Assembly (NCBI GenBank): GCA_027489035.1
Contig: JAIYAN010000005.1
Span: 1-64,000, forward strand
Length of the DNA: 64,000 bases
Direction of reading: 5' to 3'
Origin: Chitinophagaceae bacterium
GTDB taxonomy: Bacteria > Bacteroidota > Bacteroidia > Chitinophagales > Chitinophagaceae
Made by a program: the position numbers and the translations under genes
Notes under the pieces: generated by a model
What the model was told of the DNA's origin: nothing
What the model saw: only the letters and a program-made list of their open reading frames with translations
Database searches by the model: none
Shown here: positions 1 to 9,043 of the stretch, in pieces
Position numbering within the stretch: the stretch's first letter is position 1
Layout: every line of letters begins with the position of its first letter

Positions 1-84
1 AAAAAGTAAAAAGTAAAAAGTAAAAAGTAAAAAGTAAAAAGTAAAAAGTAAAAAGTAAAAAGTAAAAAGTAAAAAGTAAAAAGT
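1..84. repeat. Perfect heptamer array (AAAAAGT)12
   Basis: Twelve uninterrupted copies of AAAAAGT run from the window edge into the GTG start of the four-helix-bundle gene. The array may begin before the window. Related 7-bp units in the opposite orientation (TTTTGAC-type) lie just after that gene at about 478-512. Confidence 0.95.
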
Positions 85-475
85 GTTGGAGGATTGGATT
101 GAAGGAAATATAATCGAAGAGGGATATAAACCTTACAATATTAAACATCGGTGTTTTTACTTTTCAAAAGAGGTGGTACTTTTTGTTAGTTCTTGCAAGT
201 ATGAAAATGTGTTTAATTCACTTTTTGATCAACTTGTGAGAAGTTCAACTTCAATTGGTGCTAATGTAGTTGAAGGCGCATCAGGAAGCAGTAAAAAAGA
301 TTGGATTAAGTTCTTAATAATCGCATTGAAATCTGCCAATGAAACAAAATATTGGCTCTGTCTAATCAGAGATACCATGCAGGTTTCAAAGGAAGAAATA
401 AATAAATTAATAATCGAAGCTGAAGAAATTTCAAAAATTATCGCTTCTATTATTGTTAAGTCAAAATCAACATAA
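83..475 (+). CDS. Four-helix-bundle protein, S23/avd-like family
   Basis: A protein of 130 residues, close to the usual S23 intervening-sequence four-helix-bundle size. It shows the family pattern of a QLVRSSTSIGANVVEGASG segment followed by KKDWIKFLIIALKSANETKYWL and a helical C-terminus. The family is common in Bacteroidota; members are found in rRNA intervening sequences, next to diversity-generating retroelements or alone, and usually have no known function. The GTG start at 83 overlaps the end of the AAAAAGT array. The gene stands directly before nuoG, where an upstream nuo gene would be expected, so it looks like an insertion into the operon. It could instead begin upstream of the repeat. 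Confidence 0.75.
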   Translation: MLEDWIEGNIIEEGYKPYNIKHRCFYFSKEVVLFVSSCKYENVFNSLFDQLVRSSTSIGANVVEGASGSSKKDWIKFLIIALKSANETKYWLCLIRDTMQVSKEEINKLIIEAEEISKIIASIIVKSKST

Positions 476-512
476 TGTTTTTTGACTTTTGACTTTTAAC
501 TTTTGATTTTTG
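476..512. repeat. Degenerate 7-bp repeats (TTTTGAC-like), inverted relative to the first array
   Basis: About five TTTTGAC/TTTTAAC/TTTTGAT units with a 7-bp period fill the gap between the S23-type gene and nuoG. On the other strand they read like the AAAAAGT units at 1-84, so the gene is bracketed by oppositely oriented heptamers. Confidence 0.8.
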
Positions 513-521
513 TATAATAAT

Positions 522-1628
522 ATGTCTGAAGAAATAAAAACAATAAAAGTAACCATCGACAACATCACTATCGATGTAGCACCAGGAACCTCAATTCTGC
601 AAGCTGCTCGCATGATTGGTGGCGATGTAACACCACCTGCAATGTGCTATTACAGCAAGTTGGAAGGAAGTGGTGGAAAATGCCGTACCTGTTTGGTTGA
701 AGTTGCAGCCGGCTCAGCTAAAAATCCTAACCCAATACCAAAATTAGTGGCGAGTTGCCGCACTGATGTAATGGATGGCATGATTGTAAAAAACATGACT
801 AGTGAAAAAGTGCCAGAAGCAAGAGCAGGCGTGGTTGAATTTCTACTTTTAAATCATCCTTTGGATTGCCCAATTTGTGATCAAGCAGGTGAATGTCATT
901 TACAAGATTTAGGTTATGATCATGGTAAAGAAGGAACAAGATATCAATTCAAAAGAAGAACCTTTAAAAAAGAAGATATAGGTCCATACATACAATTACA
1001 TATGACGCGTTGCATACTTTGCTATCGTTGTACGTATGTTGCTGATCAAATTACCAATAAACGTGTTCATGGAATAGTTGACAGAGGCGATCACGCAGCA
1101 ATATCAACGTATATCTCAAAAGCAATCGATAATGACTTTTCTGGAAATATGATTGATGTTTGTCCAGTTGGCGCATTAACAGATAAAACTTTCCGTTTCA
1201 AAAATAGGGTTTGGTTTACAAAGCCAATGGATGCACACCGCAATTGCCAAACACCAGGTTGTTGTGGAAAAGCAACGTTATGGTTACGTGGCGATGAAGT
1301 ATTCAGAGTAACAGCACGTAAAGACGAATGGGGTGAAGTGCAAAGCTTTGATGGAAAACCAGGTTGGATTTGCAATAATTGTAGATTTGAAACCAAACAA
1401 ACATCAAGTTGGACAATTGAAGGTTTAACTACGATTAGTAGACACTCTGTAATTGGTGCCAATAAATACAAAACATTGGAAATGCCAAAGGAAACAGTGA
1501 AACAAGTAATGCATGGCCAAGAGCCTAAATTGCTTATGGACATTCATAGTGTGAGCGGTGTAAACAATCCGGACATTCATTTAAGTGAAATAAATGGACC
1601 GGCTCATTCATCAGATTTTAAAAAATAA
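522..1628 (+). CDS. nuoG: NADH-quinone oxidoreductase subunit G, short form
   Basis: Peripheral-arm subunit of complex I that carries iron-sulfur clusters from NADH toward quinone. Visible parts are an N-terminal 2Fe-2S ferredoxin domain (CYYSKLEG...KCRTC, residues about 40-80), the His-Cys3 motif HPLDCPICDQAGEC (about 112-125), a 4Fe-4S motif CILCYRC with CPVGAL, and a further cysteine set (CQTPGCC...CNNC). At 368 residues it lacks the long molybdopterin-oxidoreductase-like C-terminus of E. coli NuoG; this short form is known in Bacteroidota. The ATG at 522 (MSEEIK) is preferred over an upstream TTG at 510 that lies at the end of the repeat. It heads the nuoGHIJKLMN run. Confidence 0.92.
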   Translation: MSEEIKTIKVTIDNITIDVAPGTSILQAARMIGGDVTPPAMCYYSKLEGSGGKCRTCLVEVAAGSAKNPNPIPKLVASCRTDVMDGMIVKNMTSEKVPEARAGVVEFLLLNHPLDCPICDQAGECHLQDLGYDHGKEGTRYQFKRRTFKKEDIGPYIQLHMTRCILCYRCTYVADQITNKRVHGIVDRGDHAAISTYISKAIDNDFSGNMIDVCPVGALTDKTFRFKNRVWFTKPMDAHRNCQTPGCCGKATLWLRGDEVFRVTARKDEWGEVQSFDGKPGWICNNCRFETKQTSSWTIEGLTTISRHSVIGANKYKTLEMPKETVKQVMHGQEPKLLMDIHSVSGVNNPDIHLSEINGPAHSSDFKK

Positions 1629-1633
1629 TTAGA

Positions 1634-2674
1634 ATGCTTTTAGCAATCGATTTTGCTTTATTGTTGGAAAAATTAATTTTAGTTGTGGTAGTTGTATTTG
1701 CCTCTTTGGGCATTGCCATGTATACCACTTTTGCTGAAAGAAAAGTGGCGGCTATATTACAAGATAGAAGAGGTCCGAATCGTGCGGGTCCTTTTGGTCT
1801 TTTACAACCGCTTGCCGATGGAATGAAATTGTTTTTTAAAGAAGAAATCATTCCTAATTTCTCTTCGAAATTTTTATTTGTAATGGGGCCAGCCTTAGCT
1901 ATGCTAACCGCTTGTATGACAAGTGCAGTAATACCTTGGGGTGATAAGATAGATTTTTTTGGAAGAACAGTTGACCTTCAAATTGCAGATGTAAATATTG
2001 GAATACTATACGTTTTTGGCGTAGTGAGTTTGGGCGTTTATGGTATTATGATTGGCTCATGGGCAAGTAACAATAAGTTTTCTTTGATGGGCGGTTTGCG
2101 TGCAGCATCTCAAATCATTAGTTATGAATTGGCAATGGGGATTTCTTTAATTGCTTTATTGATGATAACGGGTACGCTTAGCCTAAAAGAAATGGTGGTA
2201 CAACAACAACATGGATATTGGAATGTAGTGCTTCAACCACTTGGCTTTTTAATATTTCTAGTATGTGCTTTTGCGGAATGTAACCGTACACCTTTTGATT
2301 TACCAGAAGCAGAAAATGAATTGATTGGTGGTTATCATACCGAATACTCTTCAATGAAATTGGGATTCTATCTCTTTTCTGAGTACATCAATATGTTTGT
2401 TAGTAGTGTTGTAATGGCTACGTTATTTTTTGGTGGATATGATATTCCATTTTTTGACGAATCTGTATTATCACCAAATTTAGCAGCTATTCTTGGTATT
2501 GTAGCATTAATGACAAAAGTGATAGCCTTCATATTTTTATTCATGTGGGTTCGTTGGACAATTCCAAGATTTAGATATGATCAATTGATGCATTTGGGAT
2601 GGAGAATTTTAATTCCTTTGGCATTGTTTAATATGTTGGCAACAGGGGGTGTGATTTTATTTTTTAATAAATAA
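1634..2674 (+). CDS. nuoH: NADH-quinone oxidoreductase subunit H
   Basis: Membrane subunit of complex I at the quinone site, 346 residues, with about eight hydrophobic segments. The family signatures TTFAERKVAAILQDRRGPNRAGP near residue 30 and ECNRTPFDLPEAENELIGG near residue 215 are clear. It starts five bases after nuoG, so the two are probably translated from one message. The length is normal. Confidence 0.97.
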   Translation: MLLAIDFALLLEKLILVVVVVFASLGIAMYTTFAERKVAAILQDRRGPNRAGPFGLLQPLADGMKLFFKEEIIPNFSSKFLFVMGPALAMLTACMTSAVIPWGDKIDFFGRTVDLQIADVNIGILYVFGVVSLGVYGIMIGSWASNNKFSLMGGLRAASQIISYELAMGISLIALLMITGTLSLKEMVVQQQHGYWNVVLQPLGFLIFLVCAFAECNRTPFDLPEAENELIGGYHTEYSSMKLGFYLFSEYINMFVSSVVMATLFFGGYDIPFFDESVLSPNLAAILGIVALMTKVIAFIFLFMWVRWTIPRFRYDQLMHLGWRILIPLALFNMLATGGVILFFNK

Positions 2675-2715
2675 TTGATTTTTTAGAATTTTGACTTTTT
2701 AATTTGACAAAATAA

Positions 2716-3270
2716 ATGCAAGCATTAACAAACAAAGCAAAACAAGTAGATAGAGCTCCAATGAGTTTTATAGAGAAGATGTATTTGCCCGCAATTATTA
2801 AAGGTATGTCTATCACATTCAGTCATATTTTTAAAAAGAAACCAACAATAAATTATCCAGAAAAAACAAGACCATTCAGTCCTGTTTTTCGTGGTATGCA
2901 AATATTAAACCGTGATGCAGAAGGTAGAGAAAATTGTACGGCTTGTGGATTATGTGCAGTAGCTTGTCCGGCAGAAGCCATAACAATGGAAGCAGCAGAA
3001 AGACAAGCAGGGGAAGAGAATTTGTATCGTGAGGAAAAATATGCAGCGAAATATGAAATCAACATGTTGCGTTGTATTTTCTGTGGATTGTGTGAAGAAG
3101 CTTGTCCAAAAGATGCCATTTACCTAAGTGAAACATTTACACCTGCTGATTATCAACGCAAACAGTTTATATACAGCAAGAATGATTTATTGATTCCACA
3201 TCCACAAGAAAATCCTGAGGCATATAAAAAAGCATTGGGCAATAGAGCAAATAAAATAACGGTTAATTAA
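2716..3270 (+). CDS. nuoI: NADH-quinone oxidoreductase subunit I
   Basis: The 8Fe ferredoxin subunit joining the peripheral and membrane arms of complex I, 184 residues. Two 4Fe-4S motifs are visible: CTACGLCAVACP near residue 75 and CIFCGLCEEACP near residue 117. The 41-bp gap after nuoH is T-rich (TTTTGACTTTTTAATTTGAC), resembling a vestige of the heptamers found near the S23-type gene. Confidence 0.96.
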   Translation: MQALTNKAKQVDRAPMSFIEKMYLPAIIKGMSITFSHIFKKKPTINYPEKTRPFSPVFRGMQILNRDAEGRENCTACGLCAVACPAEAITMEAAERQAGEENLYREEKYAAKYEINMLRCIFCGLCEEACPKDAIYLSETFTPADYQRKQFIYSKNDLLIPHPQENPEAYKKALGNRANKITVN

Positions 3271-3275
3271 ATAAA

Positions 3276-3791
3276 ATGAGTATTATTCAAATCATATTTT
3301 TATTACTATCTGTAATGGCTGTGGGCAGCGCGTTGATGATGATTACCAGCAAAAATCCTGTTAATAGCGTGCTTTGGTTAATTGTAGTATTCTTCGCCAT
3401 TTCGGGACATTATATTTTATTAAATGCACAATTTTTGGCGATTGTAAATATTATCGTTTATGCCGGCGCCATTATGGTTTTGTTTTTGTTTGTGGTGATG
3501 TTGATGAATTTGAATGCAGAAACAGAACCCATAAAAAACCGCAGACTACAACTTATTGGTGTTACTTCTGGGGGAGCATTAATGTTGATCATTATTTCGG
3601 CAGTTAGTAAAATAGATGTTGAACAATTGGTTCAAATTAATGCAGGAGATTCAGGGTTAATAAAAGTATTGGGCATGAACTTGTTCAAAAATTATGTACT
3701 GCCATTTGAAATAAGCAGTGTATTATTTTTGAGTGCAATGATTGGTGCTGTAGTGATTGGTAAAAAAGAAGAAATAGACATTAAAAAATAG
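3276..3791 (+). CDS. nuoJ: NADH-quinone oxidoreductase subunit J
   Basis: Membrane subunit of complex I, 171 residues with five predicted hydrophobic helices. The segment [23 protein letters not shown] and the helix-3 motif [20 protein letters not shown] (a pi-bulge helix in characterised complexes) are typical. It begins six bases after nuoI and ends 11 bases before nuoK. Confidence 0.95.
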   Translation: MSIIQIIFLLLSVMAVGSALMMITSKNPVNSVLWLIVVFFAISGHYILLNAQFLAIVNIIVYAGAIMVLFLFVVMLMNLNAETEPIKNRRLQLIGVTSGGALMLIIISAVSKIDVEQLVQINAGDSGLIKVLGMNLFKNYVLPFEISSVLFLSAMIGAVVIGKKEEIDIKK

Positions 3792-3802
3792 GAACTATTA
3801 TC

Positions 3803-4135
3803 ATGGATATCAAAGCATATATTATATTATCACTTGTATTATTTACCATTGGAATTGTGGGTGTTTTGGTACGCCGCAACGCCATCATTATTTTTATGTG
3901 TGTTGAGCTTATGCTTAACGCAGTAAACTTATTGCTTGTTGCTTTTTCTAAAATGCATGCGATGAGTACTGCGGCAAAAGCATCAGCAAATTTTGCAAGT
4001 GATGCACAAATTTTCGTTTTCTTTATAATGGTGGTTGCAGCGGCAGAAGTCAGTGTAGGTCTTGCAATTATCGTAATGATGTATAGAAATGTACATACCG
4101 TTGATGTAAACTTTTTGAACAGGTTAAAAAATTAA
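3803..4135 (+). CDS. nuoK: NADH-quinone oxidoreductase subunit K
   Basis: Small three-helix membrane subunit of complex I, 110 residues, related to MrpC antiporter subunits. The membrane glutamate of the [16 protein letters not shown] motif near residue 36 and that of [15 protein letters not shown] near residue 76 are both present. Both are needed for proton translocation in characterised homologues. Confidence 0.95.
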   Translation: MDIKAYIILSLVLFTIGIVGVLVRRNAIIIFMCVELMLNAVNLLLVAFSKMHAMSTAAKASANFASDAQIFVFFIMVVAAAEVSVGLAIIVMMYRNVHTVDVNFLNRLKN

Positions 4136-4176
4136 AACAACAATAAAAAGCGAAAGCTTCTTTGTTTAAACTGATT

Positions 4177-6060
4177 ATGAACAATATTTTTAAGTTAGTT
4201 TGGTTGATTCCAATTTTGCCATTACTTGGATTTTTAATAAATGGATTAGGCAGAAAAACGCTTTCTAAAACTGTTTCAGGTTTTGTAGGAAGCGCTGTTG
4301 TATTTGCATCATTCGTTTTGAGCGTTTTGGTTTTTATTCAAGTAAAAGCAGGAAACGCAAGTACGATTCACTTTTTTGATTTCATACATTTAAAATCACT
4401 AAACATTGCTTTCGATTTTAAAATTGATCAGTTATCATCTTTGTTTCTATTAATCATAACAGGTGTAGGGTTTTTAATTCATGTTTATTCAACTTCGTAT
4501 ATGCATGATGAAGACGGAAAAGATTTTGCAAAATATTTTGCATACCTAAATCTGTTTGTGTTTTCTATGTTGTTGTTGGTGATGGGCGGAAATTATTTAA
4601 TCATGTTTATTGGTTGGGAAGGTGTTGGACTTTGCTCTTATCTATTGATAGGATATTGGTTTAAAAATGTAGATTATACCAATGCTGCTAAAAAAGCATT
4701 TATCATGAATCGCATTGGCGATCTTGGTTTTTTATTGGCTTTGTTTTGGTTGATTTCAAAAGTTGGCACCATAGAATACAACCAAGTGTTTACAGCTGCT
4801 AGTTTAGCAAAACTTTCTACTTTTGATATTACTGGAATTACTTTATTAATGTTTGTAGGTGCTACCGGTAAAAGTGCACAGATTCCTTTATTTACTTGGC
4901 TTCCAGATGCAATGGCGGGTCCTACTCCAGTGAGTGCATTGATACATGCCGCTACAATGGTTACTGCAGGTATATATATGATTGCAAGAAGCAACGCGCT
5001 TTTCACACTAGCTCCTATTACACTTAATGTTATTACAATAGTTGGGTTAGCAACAGCTTTACTTGCCGCTTCAATTGCCATAAAACAAAATGACATTAAA
5101 AAAGTATTGGCTTATTCTACCGTTAGTCAACTTGGATTTATGTTTGTGGCCTTAGGGACTGGAAACTATGTCGCTGCTGTGTTTCATGTAATCACCCATG
5201 CGTTTTTTAAAGCACTCATGTTTTTGGGCAGTGGTTCCGTTATTCATGCGATGGGTGGCGAACAAGACATCAGAAAAATGGGTGGCTTACACAAACATAT
5301 GAAAATCACAAGCATTACATTCTTGATCGGATGCTTAGCAATTGCTGGGATTCCAGGGTTTTCTGGGTTTTTCTCAAAAGATGAAATTTTAGCAGGTGCA
5401 TTTAGTCATAGTCCAGTAATTTTTTCATTGGTTTTATTTGCAGCATTATTGACTGCTTTTTACATGTTCAGATTATACATCATCACATTCACAGGAACTT
5501 TCCGTGGAACACATGACCAAGAACATCATCTACATGAAAGTCCAAAAGCAATGACTTTGCCTTTAATTATTTTAGCTATTTTAAGTGTTGTTGGAGGTTT
5601 CATAGGCGTTCCAGAAGTTTTAGGCGGAAATCATTGGTTGGCTTCTTATCTTTCTCCAGTTGTAAAATCAGCATCACATCATCTTGAACATTCTACTGAA
5701 TATATGTTGATGGGTATTACAACGGTGTTGGTTTTAATCTCAATAACATTCGCTTGGGTTAAATTTAAAAACTATAAAGTTTCTGGCGAATCAACAGGAT
5801 TAGGTAAAATTCTAGAAAATAAATGGTATGTAGATGAGTTGTACCAAATGGCTATTGTGAATCCATTGAAAAGCATTTCGGCCTTTTTTAATAATATAAT
5901 TGAAATGAAGTTGATTGATGGCGCTGTAAACGGCGTCGGAAAATTGGTTACGTATAGCAGCCGACAATTAAGGTGGTTGCAAAGCGGACAAGTAGGCGCT
6001 TATGTATTATTAATGGTGATAGGCATGCTGATATTATTTTTCATACAATTGTTTTTATAA
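4177..6060 (+). CDS. nuoL: NADH-quinone oxidoreductase subunit L
   Basis: Antiporter-like proton-pumping subunit of complex I, about 627 residues. The signature GKSAQIPLFTWLPDAMAGPTPVSALIHAATMV near residue 230 and the membrane glutamate in MFIGWEGVGLCSYLLIGYW near residue 147 are intact. The C-terminus has the long lateral-helix region and a last transmembrane helix. The ATG at 4177 is preferred to the TTG at 4162, although the latter adds only five residues. Confidence 0.95.
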   Translation: MNNIFKLVWLIPILPLLGFLINGLGRKTLSKTVSGFVGSAVVFASFVLSVLVFIQVKAGNASTIHFFDFIHLKSLNIAFDFKIDQLSSLFLLIITGVGFLIHVYSTSYMHDEDGKDFAKYFAYLNLFVFSMLLLVMGGNYLIMFIGWEGVGLCSYLLIGYWFKNVDYTNAAKKAFIMNRIGDLGFLLALFWLISKVGTIEYNQVFTAASLAKLSTFDITGITLLMFVGATGKSAQIPLFTWLPDAMAGPTPVSALIHAATMVTAGIYMIARSNALFTLAPITLNVITIVGLATALLAASIAIKQNDIKKVLAYSTVSQLGFMFVALGTGNYVAAVFHVITHAFFKALMFLGSGSVIHAMGGEQDIRKMGGLHKHMKITSITFLIGCLAIAGIPGFSGFFSKDEILAGAFSHSPVIFSLVLFAALLTAFYMFRLYIITFTGTFRGTHDQEHHLHESPKAMTLPLIILAILSVVGGFIGVPEVLGGNHWLASYLSPVVKSASHHLEHSTEYMLMGITTVLVLISITFAWVKFKNYKVSGESTGLGKILENKWYVDELYQMAIVNPLKSISAFFNNIIEMKLIDGAVNGVGKLVTYSSRQLRWLQSGQVGAYVLLMVIGMLILFFIQLFL

Positions 6061-6071
6061 AATAAAATACT

Positions 6072-7565
6072 TTGGGTAATTATATAACATTTCCGGACTT
6101 ATTAACTTGGTTGCCAATTTTAGCAAGCATCTTTTGTTTTACGCTAGGCAACGAAAAAAATGCAAAGAGCATTGTTGTGCTGTTTTCTATTTTGATATTT
6201 GGCGTATCAATAGCTTCTTTATTTTTTGTAAATGATACAAAATACTTGAATTACAACAATGTAAATTACATGTGGCTCAAATATTTAGGGGCTAATTATT
6301 TTATTGGAATAGATGGATTAGGCCGCATGTTAACCTTATTAACTGCAACAGCATTTCCTTTAATTCTCATAGGAACATCAACAACCACATATGTAAAGCC
6401 TGCCAGATTTTATGGATTAATGATGCTTACGCAAGCAGGTTTAATGGGCGTTTTCATGGCATTGGATGCTTTGACGTTTTACTTTTACTGGGAATTGGCA
6501 TTAATACCCGTTTATTTTTTATCAAGCATTTGGGGTGGCGAAAAAAGAATACAAGCAACATTCAAGTTTTTTGTTTACACATTCGCTGGTTCATTATTGA
6601 TGCTCATCGGAATAATTTATGTGTACTTACATGCAGGTTCTAGAATGTTTGATGATGGTACTATTGTAGCACATTCTTTTTCGATGAATGCGTTCTATCA
6701 AGTACAATTATCAGTAACAGAACAAAACTGGTTGTTTGCACTTTTCTTTGTTGCATTTGCCATCAAAATGCCTATTTTCCCATTTCATACTTGGCAACCC
6801 AATGCATACGATCAAGCTCCGACACCAGTAACAATGGTGATGAGTGGCATCATGGTAAAAATGGGGTTGTTTGCTGTTTTGCGCTGGTTGATTCCTCTAT
6901 TTCCTGAAGCTACGTTGCATCATAAAAACCTAATCATTATCCTTTCAATAATAGGAGTGGTGTATGCAAGTTGTGTGGCGATGATGCAGGATAACATAAA
7001 AAAATTAGTGGCATATTCTTCAATCGCGCATATTGGTTTAATGTGTGCTGCCATATTTGCCATGAATGAAGTCAGCATTCAAGGGGTGATGATTCAAATG
7101 TTTAACCATGGAATCAACATCATCGGTATGTGGTTAGTGGTAGATATCATTGAAAGAAAAACAGGCATCAAAAAAATATCAGAACTTTCAGGAATTGCGA
7201 ATACGGCACCAGTGCTAACCATTTTAATGCTTGTCATTGCTCTAGCTAACATTGCATTGCCATTAACCAATGCTTTTGCTGGTGAATTTTTAATGTTTAG
7301 CGGTTTATATAATTACAACAAATGGTTTGCTGCTGTTGCAGGAATTGGTATTATTATTTCTGCGGTATATACGTTAAACATGATTCAAAAAGTATTTTAT
7401 GGTAGTGTGAATGGCGTTACCGCAGAAATCAAAGACATACAATGGAATGAAAAATTAGTTTTGTTTGTTATAGTGGGAATTATATTTTTCATCGGGGTTT
7501 ATCCTCAGCCACTAATAGACTTAACAAAGGAATTTGTAACACAATTTTTTGTACGGATTAAATAA
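6072..7565 (+). CDS. nuoM: NADH-quinone oxidoreductase subunit M
   Basis: Second antiporter-like proton-pumping subunit, 497 residues. The signature FAIKMPIFPFHTWQPNAYDQAPTPVTMVMSGIM and the glutamate in FYFYWELALIPVYFL are present. No ATG lies near the N-terminus; the TTG at 6072 (MGNYITFPDLLTWLP) fits the family start and the 11-bp gap after nuoL. Confidence 0.94.
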   Translation: MGNYITFPDLLTWLPILASIFCFTLGNEKNAKSIVVLFSILIFGVSIASLFFVNDTKYLNYNNVNYMWLKYLGANYFIGIDGLGRMLTLLTATAFPLILIGTSTTTYVKPARFYGLMMLTQAGLMGVFMALDALTFYFYWELALIPVYFLSSIWGGEKRIQATFKFFVYTFAGSLLMLIGIIYVYLHAGSRMFDDGTIVAHSFSMNAFYQVQLSVTEQNWLFALFFVAFAIKMPIFPFHTWQPNAYDQAPTPVTMVMSGIMVKMGLFAVLRWLIPLFPEATLHHKNLIIILSIIGVVYASCVAMMQDNIKKLVAYSSIAHIGLMCAAIFAMNEVSIQGVMIQMFNHGINIIGMWLVVDIIERKTGIKKISELSGIANTAPVLTILMLVIALANIALPLTNAFAGEFLMFSGLYNYNKWFAAVAGIGIIISAVYTLNMIQKVFYGSVNGVTAEIKDIQWNEKLVLFVIVGIIFFIGVYPQPLIDLTKEFVTQFFVRIK

Positions 7566-7588
7566 GGTTCAAAACGAACTAAATAAAT

Positions 7589-8980
7589 ATGAACGCAATT
7601 ATATTATCAGCAATTTGGGGAGTCATCATGATGTTTTGTGGTGTATTTATAAAAAGCAAAACAACACCAAAGTATATCGCTATAGCAGGTTTGATAAGCA
7701 TTTTATCTTCAAGCGTATTTGAATATTTAAATCATAAATCTTTTTTTAAGATTCAAATCAATGATATGTTGCGCTTTGATAATTTTAATTTGGCATTCAT
7801 TGCGCTTATACTACTTTGTACGTTAATTTATTTTTTATTGAATGGTGCTGAAATAGAAAAAGTAGGAGAGCATGTTGGAGAATATTATGCACTAATTTTC
7901 TTTATCCTTTCTGGTATTGCAATTGCTGCTACATTCAATACGTTGTTGATGTTGTTTATTGGAATTGAAATTATTTCTATTCCATTATATATATTAACGG
8001 GAAGCGATAAACGCAATTTGAAAAGCAATGAAGCCGCACTTAAATATTTTTTAATGGGTGCGTTTTCAACAGGTATCATGTTAATGGGTATCACTTTTAT
8101 TTATGGCGGAACACCCAATGCAACTTTTTACATTGATAAAATAATGTTGGGTACAGGACAAATGCCCATTTTAATTTCTGTTGGTTTGTTGTTTATTATG
8201 GTAGCATTATCTTTTAAAGTTTCTGCAGCACCATTTCATTTTTGGACACCAGATGTTTATGATGGAGCACCAACCGTGTTTACCTCATTTATGAGTACAA
8301 TCGTAAAAGTAGCTGGATTTTTTGCATTCATTCGTTTGTTCGAACATGCTTTTGGTTCAATGCAAGACCAATGGCAGAAATTAATTACTTACATAACAAT
8401 TACAACATTATTAATTGGCAACATCACTGCGGTTTTTCAACAAAGTGTAAAACGCATGTTGGCATATTCTAGTATTGCTCAAGCTGGGTTTATGTTATTG
8501 GCTGTTTTCGCACTAAATGATAAAGCAAAAGAAGGTATGCTTTTATACACAGCTGCATACAGTTTAGCTACAATAGGAATTTTTGGCGTGCTTACAAAAA
8601 TGGAAGATTATACAATCGATGGCTTTAATGGATTGGCGAAAGCACAACCAACTATGGCATTAACAGCAACAATATTTTTATTGTCGCTTACTGGTGTACC
8701 ATTAACTGCTGGCTTCCAAAGCAAATTTTTCATGTTAATGGCTGCAGTAGAAAATGGCCATCAATTCTGGATTGTCATTGTAGCTGTATTATTTGCAGCA
8801 ATAAGTGCCTATTATTATTTCCGCATTATTCAGGCGATGTATTTTAAAGATGCAAATGAAAATACAATTATTACTACAACGATTAATAAACCATTTTTAT
8901 ACATGTTGATGCTTATTGCATTAATGATTGTAATCATCGGTATATATCCTGAAATCATTATCGGTTGGATGTATCGATAA
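7589..8980 (+). CDS. nuoN: NADH-quinone oxidoreductase subunit N
   Basis: Third antiporter-like subunit of complex I, 463 residues with about 14 hydrophobic segments. It shows LSFKVSAAPFHFWTPDVYDGAPT near residue 210 and the glutamate in MLFIGIEIISIPLYIL near residue 128. It is the last gene of the complex I run; 63 bases separate it from the next gene and no strong terminator is visible there. Confidence 0.95.
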   Translation: MNAIILSAIWGVIMMFCGVFIKSKTTPKYIAIAGLISILSSSVFEYLNHKSFFKIQINDMLRFDNFNLAFIALILLCTLIYFLLNGAEIEKVGEHVGEYYALIFFILSGIAIAATFNTLLMLFIGIEIISIPLYILTGSDKRNLKSNEAALKYFLMGAFSTGIMLMGITFIYGGTPNATFYIDKIMLGTGQMPILISVGLLFIMVALSFKVSAAPFHFWTPDVYDGAPTVFTSFMSTIVKVAGFFAFIRLFEHAFGSMQDQWQKLITYITITTLLIGNITAVFQQSVKRMLAYSSIAQAGFMLLAVFALNDKAKEGMLLYTAAYSLATIGIFGVLTKMEDYTIDGFNGLAKAQPTMALTATIFLLSLTGVPLTAGFQSKFFMLMAAVENGHQFWIVIVAVLFAAISAYYYFRIIQAMYFKDANENTIITTTINKPFLYMLMLIALMIVIIGIYPEIIIGWMYR

Positions 8981-9043
8981 AATAATTTTCGATAATTGTT
9001 TTTAATCAGTTTCCCTTCCTTTTTTTTATTGTAATTTCATTAC

